DNA of 64,000 nt from Eonycteris spelaea. Lineage: Eukaryota; Chordata; Mammalia; Chiroptera; Pteropodidae. Shown piece after piece: positions 49,550 to 59,650 of this stretch (its first letter is position 1; every line of letters begins with the position of its first letter). Location of the stretch: contig PUFA01000171.1 in the NCBI GenBank assembly GCA_003508835.1, forward strand, positions 2,794,501 to 2,858,500, in the 5' to 3' direction. The position numbers were made by a program, and so were the translations under genes. The notes beneath the pieces are model-generated. The model made no database searches. It was not told the origin of the DNA and saw only the letters and a program-made list of their open reading frames with translations.

Positions 49550-49935
49550 CCCAGGAAGCAGACACTGAGATGAGATGATGGAGTAAAAGAACTTTTATGT
49601 TTGTTGTTGTTGTTATTGTTTTTCATAATAACTCCTGTGATATATAAAAGGGGAAGATGCAGGAGTGAGCAAGGAGAGCCTCAGATTGCAATGCTCGTCT
49701 GACAATCTATGACAACTCAATGGGAAACTCCTAGAGTTTGATCAGATGATTTAAAAGATGATCAGAGGAGCCCCACAATAGGCAGAGATGTCCAAGTCCT
49801 ACCACTCCCGCAGTGCACGGCTGCTGGCTGGGGCCTCTCACAAACATTATGGTCTGGTGGAACCTGAAGCAGAGCCTGAGGGTGTTAACAGCTAGAGGCT
49901 ATTGACTAATTACACTTCTCTCAGGTGGCCAGGAA
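49550..49935 (-). repeat. LTR-like block (ERVL type) upstream of CXCL13
   Basis: 'gtctcccaggaagcagacac' and 'aaggggaagatgcaggagtg' then 'ttaacagctagaggctattg' resemble ERVL LTRs in antisense. It carries a TTG-rich run (49600-49620). It would be in the same orientation as CXCL13, about 1.4 kb upstream of the predicted start. Confidence 0.42.
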
Positions 49936-49984
49936 GTTATTTCTTTAAGGGACAGCTGAGTAGTGGACCTCTGTGGCTATCACA

Positions 49985-50200
49985 CAGGGTTATAAACTAG
50001 AGGTTAAGAGCACAAACTATGGAGTTAAGTAGCCAATGGCTTTGGATTGGTCCCTTAATTTATCTATGCTTCATATTAATGGAATTTACATGGGGATAAT
50101 ATTAATATTAAAGAACTGTTTAGAGAATAAAATCATATAGTATATGTGGAGTTCTCAGAGTGGCTAGAACACAGAATGAATTCAATAGATAGCTTATCTG
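49985..50200 (+). repeat. MIR SINE
   Basis: 'ctagaggttaagagcacaaa' head, 'tttatctatgcttcatatta' and 'gtggctagaacacagaatga' tail in plus order; diverged. Confidence 0.7.
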
Positions 50201-51355
50201 TCCATTCATCCATCGAATCATCCATCCATCTATTCTCAATAGGTCTTACTAACTTCTACTCTAAAACCCACATGTACACACTTCAGAGGTAAATATCCCT
50301 ATGTCTTTTAACCAAAACCCATTTTGAAGCTCTCCCAACATCTTTTTTTCGTCACTTATCTTCAAAAAGATAAACCAACACCTGGCTTATCCTTTTAAAA
50401 CCTGTTGATCTTTTTCATTGTTTCTCCTAAATCATGACGGTATTTCTTCTGCTTTCCCATATTTTCTATCTGACACACACACATTCACACACACTCTGGC
50501 ATGCACCCACATCTGCACACCATAGTATCCCAAGTATGGCTTTGCCAATACCAACTAGAGGAAGCCATTACTGTTTTTGTCCCAGGAGCTATTGCTCTAT
50601 AATACATTCTGAGACTGAATAGCAGGATTCTAGTCAATGATTTGGCAGGGAACAAAATTTCCATTCCTTTTGAAAATGATCAATTTCTGACTGTGTTCTT
50701 CCATTTCGCTCTTTTGCAATTTGATCTAGGCATCCAAGTGTGGAGTTTATGTGTGCCTCTATTATACATCCTCGTTAGAACAAAAATGAGTGGTGCTGAC
50801 GTAACAGGAAGAGCATAGGGACAAGGTACCTGAAAGAGGACTTTAAATAAATCTAGGAAATTCCACAATCGGCTCTTGTTAAAATAGGACTGTCAAGGAG
50901 CTAATTTCAGAATAATTCTAAAATCTGATATTGGTCTTTTTAATGCCAGAGTTCTAGGTTTAGCTTGTTCTGACCAGAGAACTTATATCTGTCAGCCCCA
51001 AGATGGGATTGGCGGCTGCACAGCTCTCTGATAGCCAGATGATTCTAGAAGTTTCAAGTATGACTCCATGATCTCATTTACAGCAGGGGTATAAATTTCA
51101 AAAACTTTGAAGTCACAAATAAAAATATTTTGAGCCAATAGATTTAAGGCCCAAATGGAAACCTTGTATTTTTAAAATAGCTTTTATAGATACCTTTGTT
51201 TACAAACATAAAAACATATAACTTGATTTATAGCAAACCTGAATTTTATGATCACATATATAAAAACTGAGGGAAAATGAGAAAATCATGGGGAGGGTTT
51301 TTTCCCTGACTTAGGAATCAAACCAGATTTTCTCTCCAGACCCAAGAAAAGCTGG
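50201..51355. other. Non-coding DNA, nothing certain recognised
   Basis: A short CA-rich run lies at 50474-50500. Parts of 50230-50460 may be L2-like. No exon evidence. Confidence 0.4.
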
Positions 51356-51362
51356 GTAGTTT

Positions 51363-51512
51363 TGAGTACCTTAGTATTCAAATTGTGGTCTGTGGACTAG
51401 CATAATCAGCTTCAACTGAGAGCTTATAAAAATGCAGAATCTCAGGCCCTACAGTTCAACAAGACTCCTAGGTAATTTGAATGCACCTTAAAGTCTGAGA
51501 AGCACTGGTCTA
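51363..51512 (+). mobile_element. MER5A-type hAT-Charlie element
   Basis: 'attgtggtctgtggactagc', 'aaaaatgcagaatctcaggc', 'aatttgaatgcacc' and 'tctgagaagcactggtct' cover both MER5A ends, with an internal deletion. Confidence 0.8.
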
Positions 51513-52024
51513 GTATAGCATGAGCCACGTGTACAGTAAAATTTCTTCAGGGAAATATTTGCACAAGCTATCTCCTCAGGGTATAATGCACAAATTCCTT
51601 TGTGAAAGAGGACAGAACAAACATGTTCGCTGACAGCTAAATGCAGAGCAGTTAAAATAACCACAAGAAAATTATCTCTCAAGATACGAAAAAGTGAAAT
51701 GTCACAAAATGGAGAGGTGGCATAACTGGTCAAAGTATCTATCAATCAAGCTAACCAATAGGCATTGAACAGAGGACCCATGGTAAAGTTTAATATGATT
51801 ACAGGGATAAAATTCTTATAATTTTAAGTAGTTTGCAATAAAATAAGAGACAAGACAAATGCCACTGTGACTAAACTAAGAACATTTTCTTTCATGCCAT
51901 TTACAAATCAACTCGATTAGAAAACAGAAACTTACTTTATTCCGTTAAAAAATGTTTTAACCTGCTGAAAATCTGACATCTGTTTGCTTCCACAAACCTG
52001 TCGGCACAACAGGAAAGTATTAAA

Positions 52025-52235
52025 ACCTGGCAGGTAAGAGCTCAAGTTCTGAAATCAGGGTTTTTAATCCCCTTTCTTGCCTTGTCGTGTTCCCAAGGCT
52101 CACTTTCTCCTCTGTCAATAGGAGTTAAAACAGTAATCGCTTCTTAGAGAGTTGTGCCGGGAACATAACAGTGTTGGATGTTTTGCTCAGTATTTGGACA
52201 AATAGAAAATACTCAATAAATGTTAGATATTTTTC
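52025..52235 (+). repeat. MIR SINE
   Basis: 'agagctcaagttctgaaatc', 'ctcactttctcctctgtcaa', 'ggagttaaaacagtaatcgc' and 'atactcaataaatgttagat' follow MIR from head to tail. Confidence 0.75.
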
Positions 52236-52274
52236 ACCTTTGTAAATACACAAAAATCTATCGTTTTTGTTGTC

Positions 52275-52420
52275 TTCTTATTTTATTTATTTTACTGTAG
52301 CAAGAACACTTAACATGGGATCTACCCTCTTAAATTTTTAAGTGTACAATACAGTGTTGTTGACTATAGCTACAGTGTTGTATAGCAGATCTTTAGAACT
52401 TATTCGTCTTCTTAAGAAGC
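52275..52420 (-). mobile_element. Old L1 3' UTR fragment
   Basis: 'aagtgtacaatacagtgttg', 'ttgactatagctacagtgtt' and 'tagcagatctttagaactta' are the antisense L1M 3' region. L1 similarity may run on to about 52600. Confidence 0.75.
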
Positions 52421-53330
52421 AACTTTGGCTTACTTTGCAATGGAAGCTCCTGAAGCAAATTAAAATGTCACTTAGGTTTCCATTGGACATATGTGATTCT
52501 TCGTGTTTTAGGTCCTCTGGTCAAAAAGCCGTTCAATTGAAACTGATCACCCACACTTTACTTTTATACCCACTTGCAACAAAACTACTGATCTCCTTTC
52601 CCTAAGAAGATACCTATGGAGGTTTGTATCAGTTACAAATATGCTAAAGTTTTACAAAGGGGATGTTTTATCTTTTGCTATCATTTTCATCTCAACTGAA
52701 TTGCTTACAAATCTGTTATTTGCCAGACAATGGTCTCAAGATCCATACCTGTGAAAAAGGTACTTTTCGAAGGTATTTAAATTCATATTTCGAGTTTTGT
52801 TCAAGTTCAACTCAAATATGGTGAATCCCAGACAACCTAAAATGTGGCTATCTAAAACTCTTTCTACATATTAGGATTGTGATTTGCCAGACGACTGCTA
52901 GGTGGCAGTATTACTTACAAAACAGCTTGCAGAAAGAGAAAGGCTGGTCCTCAGGTAAAAAAAATCTTGCAGTGCTGACAAGAGAGCTGAGTTGCATGTT
53001 ATTTTGACATTCGAATTATTTATTTGATTTGGTTTATTGTCTTTTAAATATTGTAAGTTTTGAGATTTTTTGATTAGACTGAAATGTTAACTAAGGAGGG
53101 GAGAAAACCCCCTAAAACTCTGAAGTAATCCAACCAATTCTGGTCCAAATCCAACTTCTTGGCCCTGAGGTTGCAAAATCAGATTGTGTATCAGTTCTCT
53201 GGTGTGCAATCATGTCAGGCCTCAGCAGCAGCTGAGCGTGAACCTTCTGTATTTAGAAAGTTTTCTGAGAACAGTGAGACTACCACATGTCAATGTCAAA
53301 GTGATGGTCAAGTTTTCCAGTCTTTTGAAG

Positions 53331-53546
53331 CAGCCGTTCCCAAACGTTTTGGCACCAGGGACCAGTGCTCCTCTGAGCGCCTAATGCCTAATGATCTTGG
53401 GTGGAGCTGAGGCAGTGATGGGGAGCAGCCGCCAATGCAGATGAAGCTTTGCTCACTCATCTGCCACTTACCTCCTGCTGTGCCTCCCAGTTCCTAACAG
53501 GCCACGGACCGGCACTGGTCCATAGCCAGGGGGTTGGAGGCCCCTG
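53331..53546 (+). mobile_element. Non-autonomous hAT-type DNA transposon (MITE), copy 2
   Basis: Starts CAGCCGTTCCCAAACG and ends GGAGGCCCCTG. Shares GGCACCAGGGACC, CCTAATGCCTAATGATC, AGATGAAGCTT and ACCTCCTGCTG with the copy at 6436, in the same order and the same internally deleted form. It keeps 'aacaggccacggaccggcac' near its end, which copy 1 has lost. No 8-bp duplication is visible (ttttgaag versus ttaaaaca). Confidence 0.72.
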
Positions 53547-53759
53547 TTAAAACATAGCACAGTGAAAATTAACAAAGTAGTCACCTTGTTTCTCTGGCTA
53601 AGATTCCGTCATATACAGATTATTTTACCATCTGCTTTTTTCACTTAGCATTTCTTTATGTTATAACCATGTATGAAGTCCTAGATGTTATAAATAAAAG
53701 TGAAGGGTTTTATTTTCCAGCAAGAGCACCCCTATTTCATTTTGAAAGTTTTTGGCCTA

Positions 53760-54240
53760 TCACTCTGATCCTTAGACCTCAGGTGCCCCCAGGCAATCCT
53801 CTTGGCCTCATAGTCTTTTGCCAGTACCTCCCTCTGTCTTACTAGACATTAAGCTCCTCTTCTCACTGTACACTCTCTCCTAGAAAAAAACATGTCTTTT
53901 CCCTGCTTCAAATTTAGATGTAAGTCCACTCACATTGGTTTCTGTCAATAGCCTATTGATCATTTCTTCATAGAGGCCACTTAGGTCACTCCAACCAATC
54001 ATATTTAAAAATGACCTTAGTGTCTCCAAAATCTGCTCTTCCTCGAGGATTCCCAGTCTTAGTAACTGGTATCATCTTTCACCAAGTTGCTCAGAAACCA
54101 GTAAATCATCTTTAATTCTTTCATCTCCCTTAATCCCCATATTTATTTGGTCTCCAAGAACGTCTACTTGTATCTTTTGAAGTGTCTGGCTTTGTCTACT
54201 TTTCTCTACTTTCATTGCCACATACTATTTCAAACCACTG
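53760..54240 (+). repeat. L2 LINE, left part (interrupted)
   Basis: 'cagtcttagtaactggtatc', 'ccaagttgctcagaaaccag', 'tctccaagaacgtctacttg' and 'ttcaaaccactg' follow the L2 internal region. The continuation lies beyond the half-L1 at about 57295. Confidence 0.8.
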
Positions 54241-57200
54241 TCTTTTTTTATTGAGATATATTTGGCATACAATATTATAATAGTTTCAGGTGTATAACAT
54301 AGTTATTCAATATCTGTATCCATGATGAAACGATCACCACAATAAGTTTAGTTACCATCTGTCACCTTATAAAGTTAATGTGATTTTATTGAGTATCTTC
54401 TCCATACTCATTACATATTCATGACTTATTTATTTTGTAACTGGAAGTGTGAATTTCTTAATTCCCTTTACCCATTTCACTCCCCAACTCCCCTCTCCTC
54501 TGGCAGCCACCAATCTCTTCTCTATATCTATGAGTCTGAATTTTGTTTGGTTTGGTTTTTTAGCTTCCACATACAGGTGAAATCATAGTCTTTCTCTGTC
54601 TGACGTATTTCATTTAACATAGTTCCTCTCTGTACCTTTCTACTTTTCTTTTTTCTCTTGTGGTTTGATGACTATCTTTAGTATTCTATTTAGGTTCCCT
54701 TCTCATTTGTGTATTTACTACACATTTTTGCTTTGTGTTTACCATATGGTGATACATATACCACCCTATAACGGTCTATTTTAAGTTGATATCAACTTAA
54801 ATTTGAACACATTTAAAAACAGTGCATTTGTACTCCCCTCCATGTTTCATGTTTTTAAGGTCACATTTACATCTTTTTATTTTATGTATCCCTTAACTAA
54901 TTATTGTAGTTTTAGTTAATTCTACTGCTTTTGTCTTTTTACCTTCTTAGTAGTTTTGTAAGTGATTGATCTACTACCTTTCCCATATTTATCCTTTCCA
55001 GTGAGATTTTTACTTTTGTATGTGATCTTGTTATTAATTAGTACCCTTTCTTTTCAGCTTAAAGAAATCGTTTCAATATTTCCTATAAGGTTGATTTAGT
55101 AGTGATAAACTCCTTTAGCCTTTGCTTGTCTGGCAAACTCTTTTATCTCTCCTTTAAATCTGAATGACAATATTGCCAGGTAGAGTATTCTTGATAGAAG
55201 CTTTGTTTCATTTGTTTTGTTTTGTTTTCCCAGCTCTTTGAATATTTCATGTCATTCCCTTCTGGCCTGCAAAGTTTCTGCTGAGAAATCTGCTGATAGT
55301 CTTGTGGGGTTTTCCTTGTATGTAGCAATTTGTTTTTCTCTTGCTGCTTTTAAGATTCTCTTTGTCTTTAACTATTGATATTTTAATTATAATGTGTCTT
55401 GGCATGGATCTCTTTGGGTTCCTCTTATTTGGAACTCTCTGGGATTCTTGGACGTGGATGTCTGTTTCCTTCCCCAGGTCAGAAAAGTACTCAACCATTA
55501 TTTCTTCAAATACATTTTTTTTGTCTTTTCTCTCTCTTCTTTTCTTCTGGGACACCTATGATGCAAATGTTGTTCTGTTTGATGTAGTCTCAGAGGTCCC
55601 GTAAGTCATCTTTATTATATTTTCTTAATTCTTTTCTTTCTTTTTGTAGCTCTGAGTATTTCATTGCTTTATCTTCCAGATGCTGATCCATTCTTCTACT
55701 TCATCCAATATGAGGTTGAACCGCTCAAGTATATTTTCCAGTTCAGTTTTTGCTTTCTTCAAGTTTGTTATTTATGTTTGGTACTTTCTTACATTTTCTA
55801 TCTCTTTGTTGAATTCTCACTGTGTTCATCTATTTTTCTCCTGAGTTTGGTGAGCATCATTATGACTATTACTTTGAATTCTTTATCAAGAAGGTTATTT
55901 CTCTGTATTATTAAGGGTTTTTTTTCATGGGGTTTTGTCTTGTTCTTTCATGTGGAAAATGTTTCTCTATTTCCTCATTTTGCTTGGCTCTCTGTGTTTG
56001 TTTCTATGTATTAGGAGAAACAGCCAACTCTTTCTGTCTTGAAATGGTTGCCTTGTGTAGATGATGATCCTTCTCATTCACCCTTGCCTTAGCTCTTGGT
56101 TGTCTCTTGAACCTTTGTGATTGTCTTGGTAGCTTAATTTATTCTTGATATGCCCCCATTGTTCACGGTGTGCCAAGACCTGTCAGTGTTCCAAGGGGAG
56201 GAATCCCATTTAGCACTTAGTTTCAGGCTGATTGGAAGTCAGACTCTCAGGCAGCAGCTTTTAGAGTATACAAATATATACAGTCCTTTAGGGCTGCAAT
56301 AGTAATATGTGCTGGCCTCTAAATCAAGAGATCTGGAGGTGATCCTTGGGTGACACTTGGAAAAATTACACTCCAGACAAATATATAAGCTCCTTTCTGG
56401 AAAGTTTCTTTGAGCCATAGTAAGACCAAGGGTGTGTACAAGGATGGCGTTTTCATGCTTACATTCCCTGGGAGTGCCTTCTTAGCCTATAGCCGTGTGG
56501 GAAACCTGAAGCCTGTCCTTCAGACTTAAGCTCCATGCTAAGTAAGTAGCTCCTTTTTCATAAGAAGGCTATGGTTATATTTCAGTCTGCTATCTGTGCA
56601 GTGCTTTGGGGGTTGTGGCCTTCCAAGAACTGTCTTTTTGATTGTTGCAGTTTTGTGGAGCCCAGGAGTGCCCGTTCCCTTGACTACGAGTGCCAGGTGA
56701 CAAGGGCATCCTCCATGTGGATCACGCCTGCCCACTGGCTTTAGCAAGGCAGCTGTGACTGCCAAGACTGTAGACTTCAGCAATGCAGTAGGACAGTGAC
56801 TTTGTGTGTGCATGTGGCTCTAGGCTGGGAGTGGGAGGACACCACGGCCACTCACACTCACTAGCCCCAACCAGGGGACAAGAGGATGTTGCGACTACCC
56901 ATACTTGCAGACTTTAGCTACGGAGCAGGAGAATGCCATGACCTTTCCCCCTTGCCTGTCCCAGCCAGGAAGCAGGAGAGTGCTGCAGTTCTCCAGGAGC
57001 ATCTGATAATCTGATGCTTTGAGATTCGCAAATGAATCTTTTTCTAAGTACTTTTCAAACTGCTGCTTTTTTCACTGGGTCTTGGAAGAACGAGACCACA
57101 CATGGGATTAAGAGGGGAATCTCAGCTTCCTATAGCCCTTTGGGACCTTTGCATGGCAGCCTCATTGGCTTTCTAAGCCAGACATTTTGGGGGCTCATCT

Positions 57201-57290
57201 CTGGTGCAGATCCTAGGGGGCTGCTTTATGTCGGGCAAGTTCAGGAGCCTCCTATGTCCCGTCTTGAACATGAGCCTTCCCCATTCGGCT
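54241..57290 (-). mobile_element. Half-L1 (HAL1-like) element: ORF1 without ORF2
   Basis: Read on the minus strand, a 5' UTR (about 57290-56040) is followed by ORF1 (coiled coil near 55850, C-terminal domain at 55143-55555), the ORF1-ORF2 junction region (about 54640-55000) and then, without any ORF2, an L1 3' end (54241-54630). Positions 54640 onward correspond to about 13060 onward in the large L1, and 54241-54630 to about 8540-8930, so some 4 kb containing ORF2 are missing. The total of 3.05 kb fits HAL1 size. An L2 that resumes at 57295 defines both ends. Whether it was born this way or lost ORF2 later is open. Frames are broken, so it is inactive. Confidence 0.82.
55247..55555 (-). pseudogene. 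Fossil L1/HAL1 ORF1 C-terminal domain
   Basis: A 102-codon open stretch holding the conserved ORF1 blocks FEEIMVEYFSDL, VQESQRVPNKRNP and PRHIIIKI followed by VKDKE. These belong to the RNA-binding and C-terminal domains of L1 ORF1 protein, a nucleic-acid chaperone of the retrotransposition particle. It is the best preserved reading frame of the half-L1. The C-terminal end shifts frame and a start codon inside the domain makes it look like a separate gene; it is not. Confidence 0.88.
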
Positions 57291-57294
57291 TTTG

Positions 57295-57530
57295 TTAGAC
57301 CTACCGCAATAGCCCGTTAACTGCTCTCTTCCAATCCTCTTCCAATCTGTTTTCCACAATGCAGACAGTCGTCTTTTCAGCACAGAGCTGATCGTGTTAT
57401 TGCTCTGCTTCAGAAGCTTCTCATCGTTCTCATCTGGATAAGTCCTTTTGTGGATCCTGGCCTCTTCCCCAATTTGGTCTCTTGCCTCACTCACTTACTC
57501 TCTACTCCACTTTTCAGATGGATGTGAGGA
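57295..57530 (+). repeat. L2 LINE, right part (resumes after half-L1)
   Basis: 'ctaccgcaatagcccgttaa', 'cagagctgatcgtgttattg', 'ctctgcttcagaagcttctc' and 'ggcctcttccccaatttggt' are the L2 text expected right after the block at 54240. Confidence 0.82.
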
Positions 57531-59180
57531 TACTTGCAATCACGCTGACCTACACAGGGGGTCCGAAGTTCACAGGTTGAACATTTTCTGCAAGGGATCC
57601 AATTTTGTATTCCAAATGAATACTTTCTTCCTCATTGGCAGTAGCTGAATATTTTCAATGTTTTTCCCTCTAGCTCTGCTCTATGCTCCATTTCTGTTTA
57701 TTCTGAATAGCTAACTGAGTGTTGTAGCTGGACTATAAATGGAATGTGGATATTTTGAAGCTTAGAATTGGGCAACATCCTATCTTCCTTCTGAATAGAA
57801 TGTTTACTCTAGAGTCTCAACTTGGTGTACAATGAAGAAAATTTCCCCCAGTAACATAACACCACTATATTGACGCTCCCTTTTCTGCTGTGTAAGGCAT
57901 CTTCTCCAAATTCCATAATGTTGTTTTGCCATTTTTTGTTATTCAAATAATCTTACCTCTGTTTATTAAAAAAAAATAGTATTTCTATGATTTAAAGCTC
58001 TTACCCTTTCTTCTAGCCAATGTGGATGAAAATTTTGACAAAGTGCCTTGGAGCAGGTGAGAGAAGCATAGTCTGGAAGACCTATACCTCTCCTTCTTCT
58101 TCTAGGTTTGTGCTAATAATAGGAAAGAGGGATGGGGGTGGTGGTTATCTTTCATGGCAAGGCGACAGTCCCTACCCTCCCCTTTGCTCCTCACTCCTTC
58201 TCTGTGAGCTTTATGGATGCCTGCTGTGGTAGGGCTTCCTCTCTCATGGAGGAGGAATCCCCTCACCTCTTGCCAGCCTTTGGAAGTAGAGTGCTGGTGG
58301 GACAGCAAAGCCTGGTTACCTCCTTCAGTGTCCACTAGACTCACAAAAGATGAAAGCATTGTTGCCATGCCAGATGGTCAAAAAGCAGGCTGCTCCATTG
58401 GCACTTCCCCTCTCATCACCCTGTCTTCCTTTGCCCCCTTTTTCCAAGCTCCAACCACATCACGTACACATCAAGTTTAAAATAAGAAAAGGAAACATTT
58501 CTCTTATACATCTGGCAATCTCCCAAAGCTCCCTTGTCTCCCCAAGTCTTTCTTTTATATTGTTTGGGGAGAGGAGGGGAGGATTATTTGACTGGATGCC
58601 TCTTGGTAGCCTTATGGGAAGGTGGTTGGCCTTGGTGCTGTTGGTATGCTGGACATAGAATCTGATCACATAGCGGATCCTGTAGGGTACCCACCCAGCA
58701 TCCACTCCTGCACTTCCACCTTCGGAACAGACCCCCATTTAATTTGAGTATCCAACCTCTTCCACACAGCCATGTGCATCAGATGAGGCTATTCTAAGAC
58801 TCTTGAGGGAAATTCTCATTACCTTAAGTCAATCATAACAACTCCACTTTTCCAAATGGAAAGTGGGGCCTGGGAAAGACATTTTTATTTTAACTCTTAA
58901 AATAGCGCTAACATAAGATGAAGCTTCTTCCTGCCATTGGGCCTTGACTCCAGGCTAGATTTTCTCATGTTCAAGATGCAATAGCAATTCTAGATGTCAT
59001 ATCCAGAAATAACAAGCACAACACATAGAAGTCCTTGTCAAAAGAATTGAGAGAGTCTTATTATATGAGAAATTTTTTTATCATTTAAGGTATTTTAGAT
59101 GAATTTTTGGTTACTTTAAAAAAATCTTAATTGTTACCAAAAAGAAGAGGGTCCACCTACTCTACATATAATGGAGCTAA
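57531..59180. other. Non-coding DNA, nothing recognised
   Basis: Many overlapping short frames at 58020-58740 on both strands come from G/C-richer DNA. None resembles a protein family and splice context is lacking. Confidence 0.45.
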
Positions 59181-59184
59181 GCAC

Positions 59185-59650
59185 TGAACACCAAGTTTTG
59201 CAGTGGAGAAATTAAAGCAGTTTATTGGCAAGGTGCCAGGTCAGGTGAATGACAAAATTGCGCTCAAAATCCAAACTCCCCAATGGTTTTAATCAAGAGT
59301 TTTTAAAGGCAAAGCTTGAGGGTTAGAGGTTAGAGGTCATCAGTGAAGCTGATTGGTTAGTTACTATGCAAGCTTCAGCAGTTTTCCTTAGTTTGATTGA
59401 GTTCCTGACATCACCTTGTCTGATGTCTCTGTCACTGTGGTCAGGTGCTGTAACCAGGTTGAGGAATCAGAATTCTGCAAGACATTTCAAAATTGTATGT
59501 CAGTGACATTATCTTTAAAGCAAAAGGCAGGAACTGAACATCTTGTGATAATTGTTATTGTTTTGCACTTAACTAGCTCTGTTTTTCTATTATCTCAAGT
59601 AAAGTATACTTAGACATTTTTCCTAGAACTTGCTTTACAGGAAGGCCTCT
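59185..59650 (-). repeat. LTR-like block (ERV)
   Basis: 'gagaaattaaagcagtttat' with 'tggcaaggtgccaggtcagg' and 'atccaaactccccaatggtt' has the form of an antisense LTR end (AATAAA on the minus strand within the first 40 bp). The far end and family are not determined; it may extend to about 60000. Confidence 0.45.

Noticed and set aside
53159..53410. Overlapping plus-strand frames near the second hAT copy
   Set aside because: They end inside the transposon and have no known relatives.
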